From positions 124,001 through 188,000 of the forward strand of contig PUDQ02000013.1 of the NCBI GenBank assembly GCA_002964805.2: a DNA stretch of 64,000 nt. The letters run 5' to 3'. The stretch's first letter is position 1. Each line of letters begins with the position of its first letter. The notes under the pieces are model-generated. The model was not told the origin of the DNA, did not search any database, and was given only the letters and a program-made list of their open reading frames with translations. Of the stretch, positions 52,356-63,299 are shown one piece after another. This DNA comes from Trametes villosa (lineage: Eukaryota > Basidiomycota > Agaricomycetes > Polyporales > Polyporaceae). The translations under genes and the position numbers were made by a program.

Positions 52356-52702
52356 TAATCGACCCCGCCCTAGCTCTCGCACGCCCAGCCGCGCTGTCTC
52401 CTGTCTGCCTTCACGTCCGTCTGCCGTCCCGTGCCCGCGCTCGAGGTTCTCTGGGTCGCCGCTTGCCTGTGCACACTCTCCCTTGCTCGATTGCTTGCTC
52501 TCGCTTCAACACGGCTTGCCTGCCCATGGCAATCCCCTACCAGTCCCCGCCATCGACGCTCTCGCTGCCGTCAGCCCTCCTCCCTGTGCTCCGCCCTGCT
52601 CGGCACGCCTTCGGACTGCATACACCCAGAGTCCGCTCGCCTGGTCATACTCGGTACGTCGCATATTTCGCCCCGGCAGGTCTATCTTGGTCGTTCTCTA
52701 CT

Positions 52703-52715
52703 CACTGCTCACTTC
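52703..52715. repeat. target-site duplication of the LINE, 3' side
   Basis: CACTGCTCACTTC, identical to 59215-59227 on the other side of the LINE. Confidence 0.75.
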
Positions 52716-53363
52716 TTCTTCTTCTTCTAACTCCCGTTTATTGCCCGTGAGGGCCGAGCCCTATAGTAGGCACTAAACTACGCTTCTGTCCGATGTAAAT
52801 ACCGAGCGAAAGAATCGGAACGAAAACAAGAGGGGTCCGAGGACCCCAGCGAACAGGAGAGTAAGTATGGGAGAGTGAGTGGCGGACGCGGACCGTAATG
52901 AACCGGGTGGTAGCACCTTGATGGGACGAGGTGGGAGGCTAGAGATGGGGAGGGGAGGCTACAGTAGGGGGGGCGTGCACTGCGAGCACCCACTCCAGAT
53001 CTCCTGACCATCGAAGGTAAGGCAGTCGGCATCTAAACCTGCCGCGCTTTTGAGTGGCCGTAGCCCCCGGGTCTCGCCTCTTGCTGCGGTCAGGGGTACG
53101 TCCGGTGGTCCCCCACCGTCCGTCAGAACTCCCCCGCTCCTGGAGCGGGATGGGTACCCGCAGTGCACGGCGCCGTAGCGCACGCTGTACGAGAGTAGGA
53201 GAAGGGTAGGTAACATAGCAGAACAGAAACAGCCCAGAATAAACAAGAGCGCACGCCTGGCATCGGCGGCTGGGAGAAGAGAAGCAGCAGGCGAGCTGGA
53301 TAAGAAAGAGTCAGCGTTGCGGCACAACCTGTACACGGGGACGAGAGGTCATAAAAGCTCGAC

Positions 53364-56300
53364 TCAGCGGGTGTGCGCGACCTCGCGACGCGCGGCGTTT
53401 GCTGTCGAGGCGGTGAGGGTGCCGAAAGTGGCGTGGAAGCGGCGGGTGGCGGTAAGGAACTTGAACAGCGGGCCGAGGGCTGCCTTCGTGTTCAGTAGAT
53501 ACTCAACCTTCCGCCCGTTCCGCCCGAGACCGCCGAGGTGTGCCGTGCGCGCTGCTGCATACCGAGGGCACTGGACTAGCAGGTGAAAGACAGTCTCTGG
53601 GGCGTTGTCGCAAGCCGGGCACGATGCGCTGTCCGCGCGGTTGATGCGCCACAGGTGCGCCGCGAGGGGTGCGTTGCCCGTCCTCAGCTGAATGAGGAGG
53701 CAGGCCTGCCTGCGCGTCAGCGGCGCGACCAGCTTAGCATAGCGCGGCGTGTGCAGGACGCCGCAGACCGTCTTCAACTTGATACCCCGTCGGGACGTGC
53801 CCCAGTCTTCGCGAGCGCGCTCTTGCAGCTTTGTGAGGTGGCTCTGCCGGGCCTTGGCTGCGCTGCGTGGCAGGGGCTTGCGTAGACAGGCAGGGAGCAG
53901 GCGGGATGCGCTCGAGACGCGCCCCTGCGCCGCCTCCTTCGCCGCGCTGTCCGCCTCCTCGTTGCCGTCTACGCCAAGATGCCCTGGCACCCAGCGCAGG
54001 GTGAGGTCGAGCTCCTCGTGCTTCGCCTTCGCCTCCCGAACACTGCGGATAAACATGTCAGTGAGGTAGTGTCCCGGCCAGGGGGTACTCAGCGTCGATG
54101 CCCCAATGGATGGCGTGTTGTCCAGAGCGATGGAGGCGAGTGCCACACGCCGCCGTTCGGCCTTGATCAGCGTGGAGCCCAGAACGGTGCCAACAACCTC
54201 CGCCTCGTAGACCGAGTGCTCGGTGGACGGTCCCAGATAGAACTGAAGCTTAACCGGCTGACTCCGACGCGTGCGGTACAGTACCGCTGCCGCCCCGACC
54301 CCTCCGTCAATGTCTGACCCATCCGAGTAGACTCGCACACCCTCCCGTGCCGCCCAACGCGTCTCCTCGTCGAGAGCACCAATCTTGTCACCTGCGATCT
54401 CCGTGCTGTGCGGGATGCGCCATCGCGGGTGGTGGCGGTAGGCACGTATTTCCTCAAGCATTCCCGGCGCCGCCGACGCCCGGTACGTGTCGAGCAACTC
54501 ATGTAGCGCGGAGCGATGGCTCTTGACGTAGTGCCTGCTGGCCCTCTTGACGTGCGGGATCAGCGGGTGCCGTGTCGCTGCGGTCGTCGCGAATGTGCAG
54601 AGGCGCACCGCCGCCCTCTGGCAGACCTTGTCGACGAGCAGCTGGAATGGAAGCAAGTTAGCGTGGGCCTCCAGCACGTCCGTCGCCGTGGTGCGCATCG
54701 CGCCCGTCATAACAAGGAGAGCTTGCCGCTGCACGGTCGCGAGCTTCTTGATAGCCCCAACCGACCCGTAAGTCCTCGTTCGCCCCTCCTTTTGGCGCAA
54801 CGGCGTGAGGAAGACGTCCGCAGCATAGAGCATGCTGGGGACTGCGACTGCCAGATACAGCCGCCGGACGATGTCCATCTTCAGCCCGTGCTGCAGCTTG
54901 CCCAAACGCCGAATCATTGCCACCCACGCCATGCCTTTAGCCAACGCCAGCGCGACGTGCTGATGGAAGCGGAGCTTGTGGTCGAGGAGGACACCTAAGA
55001 AGTGATGGTGATCAGTGGGCTGGACAACATGACCACCAAGCGTGAGAGGCGGCCCCAAGCCTTTGAGCTTCTGTGTGCTGCGCGAGCAGTTGAGGAGGCC
55101 GAACTTGTCGAGTGAAAACGCGGAGTTGTGCGTCCGCGACCACTCGTCCGCTCCCCCCTCCTGCTCCATGAATGCGCGAGCCCGCCCATGTGCCTCCGCG
55201 AAGTCCTTCCCGGTTGCCACCAACGCTACATCGTCCATCGAGCCCACCGCCGTCACACCCTTCAGAGTGTCGGCCGCTCTGACGAGAGCCGTGTTGTAGA
55301 TGGCGTAGAGGATCACCGACAGCGGGCATCCCTGATCTATACCGCTGTCAATGTCGAAGAGGTCAGATGCAAAGTCATCAAAGAGGAGCCGAGTCTTTCG
55401 AGCGCTCAGCTTCACTCGGAGCCAGTCTACAAGCACTCGGGGGATCCCCATCATGCGCATGTCGTGAAACAGCCGCTCGGGGGTCGCGGCTGGAAACGCG
55501 GACTTGATGTCAAGGAAGAGCACCGATGCAACCTCGTGCCGGCGCCACGCGTCGTGGACGGTCTTCGTGACTAGGTGGATAGAGTCGGTGGTCGTCCTCC
55601 CCGCTCGTCCACCGAACTGCATCTCCGCCAGCAGGTTGCGCGACTCTGCTTCATAGACAAGGGCGTCAGCAACGCAACGAGACAGAATTTTAGAAATACA
55701 GTTCAGAAGCGCAACCGGGCGGTACGCCTTTGCGACAGTGTAGTCGGTCTTCCCAGGCTTGCGAAGCACAACCGTGTCGGACGTCTTCCAGTCGTCCGGG
55801 TAGTATTTGAGCTCGAACGTCGCCCTGTAGATCTTGCCCAATACCGGTGTCAGGACCGGCTCGCAATGGCGGTAGACCTCGTTCGGGATGCCATCCGGAC
55901 CCGGCACTTTGAACGCCCGCAGCTGCTTGATAGCCCGCGAGACCTGCCGGTCCGTAATCGACCGAAAACCGAACGCTGGCTCGGGGTAGGAGAAGTCATC
56001 AGCGAGCACGGGAGGGTCCCCCGGTGGGAGGAAGAAGGTACGGTAAAACTCAGCGCCTTTCTCCTCGTTCGTCCTCAGCACCGTCGCCTGCCCCTGCTCG
56101 CCCGTCGCATTCAGCGGCGGAATGCGGGTGCACCCTCCGTCCGTCGGCCCACGCTTGATGAACCGGTGCGCAGCCCAGATAGACTGCGCATCGACAACGT
56201 CGAGCCAGGCGTTCCAGTGGTCCCTCTTCGCCGCCCTGATGCAGTCCGTATACCTGTTGCGAGCCACCCGGTACTCGCCGTGCGACTTGTGCCCCGCCGT

Positions 56301-57341
56301 ACCCCGGTGTTGATGGGCCACCCGCCCGAGCCGCTTCACCTCGCGTCGCAACCCGTCCAGGTCCTTAGACCACCATCTCTTCGAGAACGGGCACACCACC
56401 GTTTCCGGGACGTGCGCGTCGATGGCCACTTGGAGCGCCCGGGTCAGTCGGGCCAGTGCTCGGTCAAGGTTCGCCTTGGACAGAATGACCACCGGAGGGG
56501 GCCGCGCGGCGAGCTCGTCCGCTAGCGTCTTGTTGAAGGCGTCCCAGTCGACGTCGCGGAAATTCCGGCGCTTGGTGCGGGCGGACTCCTCCACCGGCGT
56601 GCCCAGCGTCACCAGGGTCGGGAAGTGGTCGGTTTTCGGAGGCCGCAGCTGCGGGGCCGTCACGCAGCGGAGGAGAGACTCCTGCAGATACTCCGAGCAG
56701 AAAACGTTGTCAGGCCGCGTGAGGTTCTTCGTACGGGACGCCTCGAGCGTCGGTAGCCCTGCTGGAAGTGCCATTTCCAGCCCAAAGTCAGCGGTGTACT
56801 GCAGCAGCACCTGCGCCCTCGCCAGGTTCGCCGCCGTGAACAGGTGGTGGTTGCGCGGCTCATCCCAGAGCGGGTGGTGCCTGTTGAAATCCCCGAGCCA
56901 GGCAAAGTGATGACCGCCATTCGGGGCCGGCGAGCGCTGGATCTTTGCCGTGGAGCGGGCCGCAGCGTGGAGGGCGTGGTCGTGGTCGCCATCGACATAG
57001 AGGTTGTACAAGTGAATCGCAGAGTCGCCAGAAGTGATGGAAATAGCCGTGAGATCAGGGGAGGGAATGGAGACGGGAGACCAGGCATTAGTCGAGAGCC
57101 GCTTGCTGACTAGGATGACGGAGCGTGTTCGCTCCTTTGCGTCATGGTGTCCAGTCGGGTACACCACATACCAATGGCTTGTCGCCCTAGTGAGCCCCAG
57201 ATGATCGAGATAAGGTTCTTGCAAAGCTAGGATGTCGAAGTCTGTCGGGAACGCAGAGTGCAGCAGGTCAGAGGTAGCGTCCGCGGACTTGTTTAGGTTT
57301 TGCTGCCACACGCGAATATTGTTCACGGTCGTCCCGTTCAT
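53364..57341 (-). CDS. LINE ORF2: AP endonuclease, reverse transcriptase, RNase H
   Basis: 1,325 residues, no internal stop. Endonuclease (about 1-245): QQNLNKSADAT, LALQEPYLD, WLGDFNRHHPLWDE, RPDNVF, KTDHFP. Reverse transcriptase (about 470-800): AFKVPGPDGIPNEV, YRPVALLNCISKILSR, LFLDIKSAFPA with the first catalytic Asp (about 611), DQGCPLSVILYAIYN, and GSMDD at 700-704 in the place of the usual G[F/Y]xDD, so the aromatic residue before the Asp pair is Ser. RNase H (about 995-1130): VYSDGSD, YEAEVVG, ALDNTPS and WVPGHLGVDGNEEAD, catalytic residues kept. A C-terminal CPACDNAPETVFHLLVQC is the LINE zinc motif. The start ATG overlaps the stop of ORF1 as ATGA, pointing to coupled reinitiation. 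Confidence 0.92.
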   Translation of the reverse strand: MNGTTVNNIRVWQQNLNKSADATSDLLHSAFPTDFDILALQEPYLDHLGLTRATSHWYVVYPTGHHDAKERTRSVILVSKRLSTNAWSPVSIPSPDLTAISITSGDSAIHLYNLYVDGDHDHALHAAARSTAKIQRSPAPNGGHHFAWLGDFNRHHPLWDEPRNHHLFTAANLARAQVLLQYTADFGLEMALPAGLPTLEASRTKNLTRPDNVFCSEYLQESLLRCVTAPQLRPPKTDHFPTLVTLGTPVEESARTKRRNFRDVDWDAFNKTLADELAARPPPVVILSKANLDRALARLTRALQVAIDAHVPETVVCPFSKRWWSKDLDGLRREVKRLGRVAHQHRGTAGHKSHGEYRVARNRYTDCIRAAKRDHWNAWLDVVDAQSIWAAHRFIKRGPTDGGCTRIPPLNATGEQGQATVLRTNEEKGAEFYRTFFLPPGDPPVLADDFSYPEPAFGFRSITDRQVSRAIKQLRAFKVPGPDGIPNEVYRHCEPVLTPVLGKIYRATFELKYYPDDWKTSDTVVLRKPGKTDYTVAKAYRPVALLNCISKILSRCVADALVYEAESRNLLAEMQFGGRAGRTTTDSIHLVTKTVHDAWRRHEVASVLFLDIKSAFPAATPERLFHDMRMMGIPRVLVDWLRVKLSARKTRLLFDDFASDLFDIDSGIDQGCPLSVILYAIYNTALVRAADTLKGVTAVGSMDDVALVATGKDFAEAHGRARAFMEQEGGADEWSRTHNSAFSLDKFGLLNCSRSTQKLKGLGPPLTLGGHVVQPTDHHHFLGVLLDHKLRFHQHVALALAKGMAWVAMIRRLGKLQHGLKMDIVRRLYLAVAVPSMLYAADVFLTPLRQKEGRTRTYGSVGAIKKLATVQRQALLVMTGAMRTTATDVLEAHANLLPFQLLVDKVCQRAAVRLCTFATTAATRHPLIPHVKRASRHYVKSHRSALHELLDTYRASAAPGMLEEIRAYRHHPRWRIPHSTEIAGDKIGALDEETRWAAREGVRVYSDGSDIDGGVGAAAVLYRTRRSQPVKLQFYLGPSTEHSVYEAEVVGTVLGSTLIKAERRRVALASIALDNTPSIGASTLSTPWPGHYLTDMFIRSVREAKAKHEELDLTLRWVPGHLGVDGNEEADSAAKEAAQGRVSSASRLLPACLRKPLPRSAAKARQSHLTKLQERAREDWGTSRRGIKLKTVCGVLHTPRYAKLVAPLTRRQACLLIQLRTGNAPLAAHLWRINRADSASCPACDNAPETVFHLLVQCPRYAAARTAHLGGLGRNGRKVEYLLNTKAALGPLFKFLTATRRFHATFGTLTASTANAARREVAHTR

Positions 57342-59062
57342 TGGAGGAACGAGGTGAGGGTGTCTCTGTCCTGCAAGAAGTGATCATCGAGGCGCCGCTG
57401 CGTGAGACGCGGTTGACTCAACTGCGAGGGACTCGCCGTCCGCCCATGCCTGCCCTGCCTGCCTGCGATCTGCCATCCCTCGTCCTGCCGCCTGCCAGCG
57501 GGCGCCGTACCGTTCGCCGGCAAGCCGATGCTCTCGTCGACCTCCCAGGTGCTCGGGTCGTGCGTTGGGAAGTAGCGAAGGCACTGATCGGGCTGGCGCC
57601 GCTGCATACGCTCGACTTGCGCGAGGAAAGCCGGGCAGTGGCGCGCCCAGGACGCGTGCCCTGCGACCTTGCAGTTGACGCACCGGAAGTGCGCTTCGTC
57701 CGTGACCTGGCAGTCGCGCGTGCCGTGAGAGTCCTCGCCACAGGTACCGCAGCGCTCTTCCTTCTGGGTGCAGTCCCTCGCAAGGTGGACGGGCTCGAAA
57801 CGGTGGCATCGCGCGCACCGTATCGGTTCCGCAAGACAGCGCCGGGCTTGTACCTTTTTGCCAGCCAAAATGAGCCCCGCCGCGATGGCCTTGTTTGCGC
57901 CTTCGCTCGAGTTGAAGGAGAGCATGACGTGGGCGACTTGCTGGCCCTCGTAGCGCTTGCCGATCGGCTTGATCCACCGTGCGGACGCGATGCAGCCATC
58001 CGGGAGATCGCTGCGCTCCTCCACCCCCCGCAGCGTGTAGGTGTCCCCGGGGTCGAAGCGGACCGGGACGAACTCAGCGACGACCTTGAACAGCCTGTGC
58101 TTGACCTCGGCCGTGGGCCCGAGGAGGGCCGCAAAGGCCGCCGCTCGTTCCTCCCCGCCGCGCATCCAGCCGGCACCCTCACGAGAGGCGAACTCGAAGA
58201 CCACCCCTCCATTCCGCAGCATCGTGGCCGCCACCGCCTTCATGCCCGCAGGAAGCTCCTCGCCCCTCTCGCCTAGCATCCGGATCGCCTCGTTCGCTTT
58301 CGCGATGACCACCTCTTCGGACACCCGCTCCCCCTCCGAGTCGCGCACCGACACCCCATCCACGAGCACTTGCCTCTCCCGCAGCTGGGCGCGGTCCACC
58401 ATCCGCCCGAGCTGTCCCTGCGGGGCCGGCAGCACACCGGGGGGCAGAGGTCCTTGGAGGCGCGCACCTGCCGCGATGCCCGCGTACGTCTCGCGCGGCT
58501 TCGCGGCCTCCACCCGCACCTCCTCGCACAACCCCTCCAGTTTGCTGAGCCCCGCATCCAGCCTCTCCCCCATCTCCTTGAGTCGCTCGCTCACGCGCGC
58601 TCGCTCCTCACGCATCCCGTCGCTCTCCTCCCCGAAAACCCCCGCCGACTCCAAAGCCTCCGTCACCCGGTCCTGCACCGTGACCAGTACGTCCTCGGCA
58701 ACTTCGACACTCACCCGTCGAGCCAGGAGGGCCTTCGCGTACTCCGCGAAGGCCAGGATCCCCTCTGTTGCGGCCGCCCGAGCCGGCGTGTCGCGCGCGA
58801 GGTTTTGCAGGCCCGATATGAGCGTCTCCGCATTCAGTCCCGACATCGGTTTGACCCAGCCCCGAGTCTCCAGCAGTGTGACCGCAGCGTCCAGGTCCGG
58901 CAGCTCCGCCCGTTGGTGCTTGTACAGTTCGAGGGATGTCATGTTGTCGATTTTCTTCTGTTCAGCGCTCTTCGCTTGCTGACTAGCCGATGGCGGGTTG
59001 CTGGCTCTCACGGCGCCCCGAAGCGACGCCGAGCGCTGATGTAGCCCAGTAGGGGGTACCAT
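57338..59062 (-). CDS. LINE ORF1: Gag-like RNA-binding protein with three zinc knuckles
   Basis: 574 residues, ATG 59062, TGA 57338-57340. The N-terminal half is helical (ELYKHQRAELPDLDAAV..., a heptad-like ERARVSERLKEMGERLDAGLSKLEG stretch around residue 160, split here as RVSERLKEMGERLDAG), suitable for multimerisation. A central region (AIRMLGERGEELPAGMKAV, RWIKPIGKRYEGQQVAHV) resembles the RRM-like part of such Gags. Three CCHC knuckles follow at about 405-475: CARCHRFEPVHLARDC, CGTCGEDSHGTRDC, CVNCKVAGHASWARHC. The protein should coat the LINE RNA and assist target-primed reverse transcription. ORF2 starts within its stop codon. Confidence 0.88.
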   Translation of the reverse strand: MVPPTGLHQRSASLRGAVRASNPPSASQQAKSAEQKKIDNMTSLELYKHQRAELPDLDAAVTLLETRGWVKPMSGLNAETLISGLQNLARDTPARAAATEGILAFAEYAKALLARRVSVEVAEDVLVTVQDRVTEALESAGVFGEESDGMREERARVSERLKEMGERLDAGLSKLEGLCEEVRVEAAKPRETYAGIAAGARLQGPLPPGVLPAPQGQLGRMVDRAQLRERQVLVDGVSVRDSEGERVSEEVVIAKANEAIRMLGERGEELPAGMKAVAATMLRNGGVVFEFASREGAGWMRGGEERAAAFAALLGPTAEVKHRLFKVVAEFVPVRFDPGDTYTLRGVEERSDLPDGCIASARWIKPIGKRYEGQQVAHVMLSFNSSEGANKAIAAGLILAGKKVQARRCLAEPIRCARCHRFEPVHLARDCTQKEERCGTCGEDSHGTRDCQVTDEAHFRCVNCKVAGHASWARHCPAFLAQVERMQRRQPDQCLRYFPTHDPSTWEVDESIGLPANGTAPAGRRQDEGWQIAGRQGRHGRTASPSQLSQPRLTQRRLDDHFLQDRDTLTSFLQ

Positions 59063-59214
59063 GATCCCAGCTGTAGGTACCCGAGATCCCTAGAGCCAGT
59101 ATATTCGCCTAGATGTCGAGAAGTTGTCGCTGACCGCACCTCCGTAGCCCGCGCTGATTGGCTGCAGAGCGTGGGAAAATCGCCGGAGGTAGTGGTAAGA
59201 GAACAAGGAGCGCC

Positions 59215-59227
59215 CACTGCTCACTTC
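59215..59227. repeat. target-site duplication of the LINE, 5' side
   Basis: CACTGCTCACTTC, same as 52703-52715. Confidence 0.75.
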
Positions 59228-62200
59228 ACTATGTACAGGTCTTATCCACCCTCTGAAGAGCGACGCGGCTCACGCCTCGGGATGCAGCTTGCGTGTGCTG
59301 CGAGCTTCTCGCGCTACCGGGTTGAGAGCTCCCACGAATAGTGTCCGCCGCGCCCGCGCGCCGTCACGGTGCGTACAACACACTCCCGCGACTCCCCGTA
59401 CCATCTGTCCTGCGTCCAAATTGTGAGCTCTTAGTGTCTATCTGCATGCAGCTGCAATGCGTAAACATCCGCCGCCGTACGCAAACGTTCGTGACCCGCT
59501 ACGGAACACCTTGGTGAGCTCGCCACGCGCGCTGGTAGCCCTCTGCACGCCGCGACACGCTCGCATCGCGCCTATTTTGCCCCCCGCCTCACCCGCTGCG
59601 ATTATATCTCACCGCACCCCACCGGACATCGCCAATACTTCGTCATCCCGCTCCCTGATACGTCTCGCACCGGCCCTGCGCTTCCGGGCCCGCAGCGACG
59701 GCTTTTCGTTTCGCGTCGGCCCCGCGAATTCATGGGCATCTGGTAAGCGTCCATCCTGGTGCGCGCGCCGCGTCGTTTCGCAGATAGCTCACGCCGCTCG
59801 CAGGTGCGGCGATCCAAGATCCACATCCATACACGCAAATCCACTCAAGCCGGCCGCGCACGTTCCAGCGCCGGGCATCGACATTTGTCTTCGCGTCCGA
59901 TGGACGACGGCCTACCGGACACCATCATGGCTTGGCCCAGAGTCCTGAGCGCCACCCCGGCTCGACGACGACGTGTCCAGCACGGCCAGACATGGGGAAG
60001 TACCCATCGATGGCGCCGAGTGCGCCGGGACAGTGTGCTCTCACGCGATTTTGGCACGCGCCGTCGTAAAATCGTCGAGGCAGCGCGCGTTTCGCCCCCC
60101 GAAGTTGTCCAAAACGCGGTGCGTGTCTCCCCCACCGCCCCCAACCCGGCTCTGCACATACTGGCACGGGGCGACAGCACTCGTTCTCGTAACCGAAGTT
60201 CGATATGCGGCCGGGGTGCCTGTGCCCGCCGTTTCGCGGCTAGCTCGCGCCACTCGTGGGCGGCGCTTCGCAGAACGACATTCCGACTACCTCGCAACTA
60301 CCGGGGACGGTGGTGCGCGCCGGGGGCCCGATCGACAACGTTTGTCTTCGGGTCGTGAACGGGGCGGATGTGCAAACGCGAACTTCGCGCCGCGAGCCCC
60401 GAGGCGCGCCGCTGCGCGACAGTGCGTCGACGCGCACGGGCGGGCGAGTTTCGGGCACCGGGTACCCGGTGACGGGCCTTCTCGCGCGGGCACACGCGTT
60501 CTCTGAGGAGCTCGTTGCAGGCCCCGACCACTGTGCCGTCGACATATCGCATACCCGGGCCTTCCCGTCGCGCATGCTGCGTCCCCGGGCCCCGCTGCAT
60601 GCCTGCGCGCGACGCCGTACACGCCCTACGCGTGCCCTAGCCGCGATGTCCGCGCCGCCGACGCTCCGCGCTCCTTTACGCGCGGACGCACGGCAGGGGA
60701 GCCCAGAGATGCGTCTTCCACCGTCTCCCCTCTACACCCCACGCTGCGCGCAGAACCCGGCTTCTAGTGGACGCAGGGCGCTCGTGGGCGGGCACGGCGT
60801 TGCCTCTACTGGGCGGCATCCTGCTGCGGTATGTACTGCAGAACTAGGTGAGGACGAGGGACGCTAGTGCGCTCTCCGCGGTGCTGCGCCCCGGCGCCGG
60901 CGGGGTGTGTCGAGGTGTCGGGGCGTCGGTGTGTAAGGTCTAGGCGGAAGGACTAGGTGCGTGCGATGAGTGCGGCACGAGAGGGAGCGGGAGGGACGTA
61001 CCAGGCTCGGCGGCTAGCGGACGCTGGCGCAAGACGGCGCGCAAGGCGAATCGGTCGTCCGCCCAGGCATAGTGAACGAGTACGGCGCGCTCCGCGCCGG
61101 CGATGTCGAGTAGAAGAGAGGTCAGTGGGCGTACGTGGCGTGTGACGTAGGGCGCAGAGTGTGTCGCTCACTCGACCGGCAGCGCTGGCGATAGGACGGA
61201 GGAACGAACGGAAGGCGCGTCGAGGAAGGATGTATCGGGATGCCCGACTCTTACGGGGAAAGTGCGGGACGACGACCGACGCGAATGCGCGGGCGGTTGC
61301 AAGGTAAGGAGGGCAGGAAGGTAGCAGCGGGGATGTCACTCACGTCCCTCTCTGCAGGCCAGTATTCAAGCCGCGCGCGGACGCGGACGCATGCGCGCGG
61401 GCGACGATCGTGTTCGTATAGCGGGGTCTTGAGGCTTCCTGGGTCAGTTGTTTGCTTCCTCCGCCCTCGCTGTGCACGCGGTCTCCGCCGTCCCCGCTCC
61501 CCCGCGCGCTGCGCCATCTTGCGCTCTTTCAGGGAAGATGTATCCGGGGTGGAGGGACGTCGTGCTGTCTTGTCGGCGTGCCCAAAGCTCTCAGGCGGGT
61601 CCCCAGATCGTGCAGGTGCTGGAGTAGTTTGCGAGCAGAGTATCTACCAGTGTATGGCCCTACATATACAGGGGGAGCTGCGTGCGCCATCGCGCGATCT
61701 GTAGCTTGTTTACACCCGGCGAAATATTTTTGTGGACGTATCACGGCCTCTTGGGTATGCGCGACGGGCTGCTAGCAGGCGACTCAGAGCGACCACAGCC
61801 CAGCGCACGGACGGCGATTGGCGCGACCGCCGTGCTTCACTACCCGCACGTCACGACGTAGACGGTGAGGCCGCCGTGCGCAGCAAGGCTGCCGTGCTGA
61901 GGGGCAATCGCGAGCTATTCGAGTAGGAACTGGCAGCGAGGTAGGAGCCGCGAGTGCGCATGACGCGAACTAGTACAGTCGCAGGAATGGATGTTCGACA
62001 CCCTGCCCGAGAGACTCGTGCGCGTTACTACTAAAGAAATATATTTGTGTACCTAATACGACTACGGGCTGTCCACACCGCGCTGCAATGCACCGGTCCG
62101 CGGGGCTGCCATTCTCCGGCGCGAGTCTTGAGCAGCCCGCATGGAGCACATCCCACTGCACACCGCGCCGTTTCCACAAACACTACGCACGGTGCCCAGG

Positions 62201-63299
62201 ACCACCAGAACGAAGGCAGGTCCTGCATCACACCGCTCCCTGGCACGCTCGCCAACGACGACGCTGGTCGGACAGGAAGCGTCGAGGCCGCGCAATGGGA
62301 CGACGCCTGGGTGGCGCGAAATCTGCGGTAGATGGCGGCGAGATCAGGCACCCCCGCAAAGCCTGAAGTCTGCGCTTCAGAAGTGTCAACTCGACCCTGG
62401 GGTGTGTACGCACCTACACGGACTTGTCGGCGGTGCGGACAATCTCCCGCCACAACACGTACGCTCACCACGCCCGCAGGGAGTAGCAGCTTGTGGACGG
62501 GCGTGCTGTACAGACCCTATGTCGCGTCTGGACGACCGCGGGGTATGCGCTTCGTGGAGCGCACCTGAACCTACAACAGACAGCTGTCAGCGCCCGAATA
62601 CATATGACGGCACGATGAGTAGCACCTCGAATCGACGAGGCGGATACCCACCTTCGCGGGTTCTCGTGTACGAAGCCGCCGTCGCCGCGACTTGCGGCGC
62701 GCCGCGGCTAGCCCTGCAGTTTCGCCTCCAGCCTTGCTTCCCGCGCGAGATGTTGACGGAATGGCTGGAGTAGGTGGCGAGCTCGTCAGAGAACATTCGT
62801 GCGCCCGCGCGCCAAGGCGCGTCGTCGGGCATCCGAGGCCCCCATGCTCACCCGTGCGGGTCGACTCGATGACGCGCTCCCGCGGGACTCGAGGATAAGC
62901 GTTCACGCTTCGCGAGCGTGTGTCGCAACCTCAACGTCAGTGGAAAGCACGTGGAGGACCTGTTTGGCAGAGTGTTAGTGTGGTTGCGCGAGGTTCCTGG
63001 GCGATAATTGCGCACAAAGATGTGGCGTTTGGGCTAGTCTATGGCGTAAATGGTCTGCGTCCCCCCGCGTAGCGCGTCGCGAACGTGTGCGCACGGCGGG
63101 TGGGGAATGCGCTTATCATTGCACGCAGATGCACGGCGGGGGCCCAGCACTCGAGCGCGGGAAAGGCGTTTTTGTCGGCGGAGGCGCGCGGCAGAGCCCA
63201 TTCGCGGGTGTTCCTGCACAGGCCGCGCAAGAAGCTGCTAGCAGCGCCGTTCTCTGGGAAGTAGCTAAATATGCTTGCGCCCAGCACGACAAACTTGAA
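59228..63299. other. GC-rich region, no supported gene
   Basis: About 4 kb rich in CG dinucleotides, with open frames on many strands at once and Arg-rich translations, typical of non-coding GC-rich DNA. A degenerate repeat is visible: the block around 59757-59930 resembles 60220-60390 (shared GCCG..GTTTCGC..TAGCTC and ACATTTGTCTTCG/ACGTTTGTCTTCG). No intron-linked frame with family resemblance was found. Confidence 0.45.

Larger units (their letters stand above)
52716..59214 (-). mobile_element. full-length LINE (Tad1/I-like non-LTR retrotransposon)
   Basis: About 6.5 kb on the minus strand: 5' UTR of about 150 bp, ORF1, ORF2, 3' UTR of about 630 bp with AATAAA (52737-52742) and a (GAA)5 tail (52713-52727). 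A 13-bp identical target duplication flanks it, so both ends are defined and it is not 5'-truncated, unlike most LINE copies. Confidence 0.85.

Noticed and set aside
55575..56525. A 316-codon + strand frame within the LINE
   Set aside because: Antisense shadow of ORF2, which has endonuclease, RT and RNase H motifs in order.
59457..60867. Multiple overlapping frames of 150-200 codons
   Set aside because: They occur on several frames at once in CG-rich DNA, are Arg-rich and have no homology.
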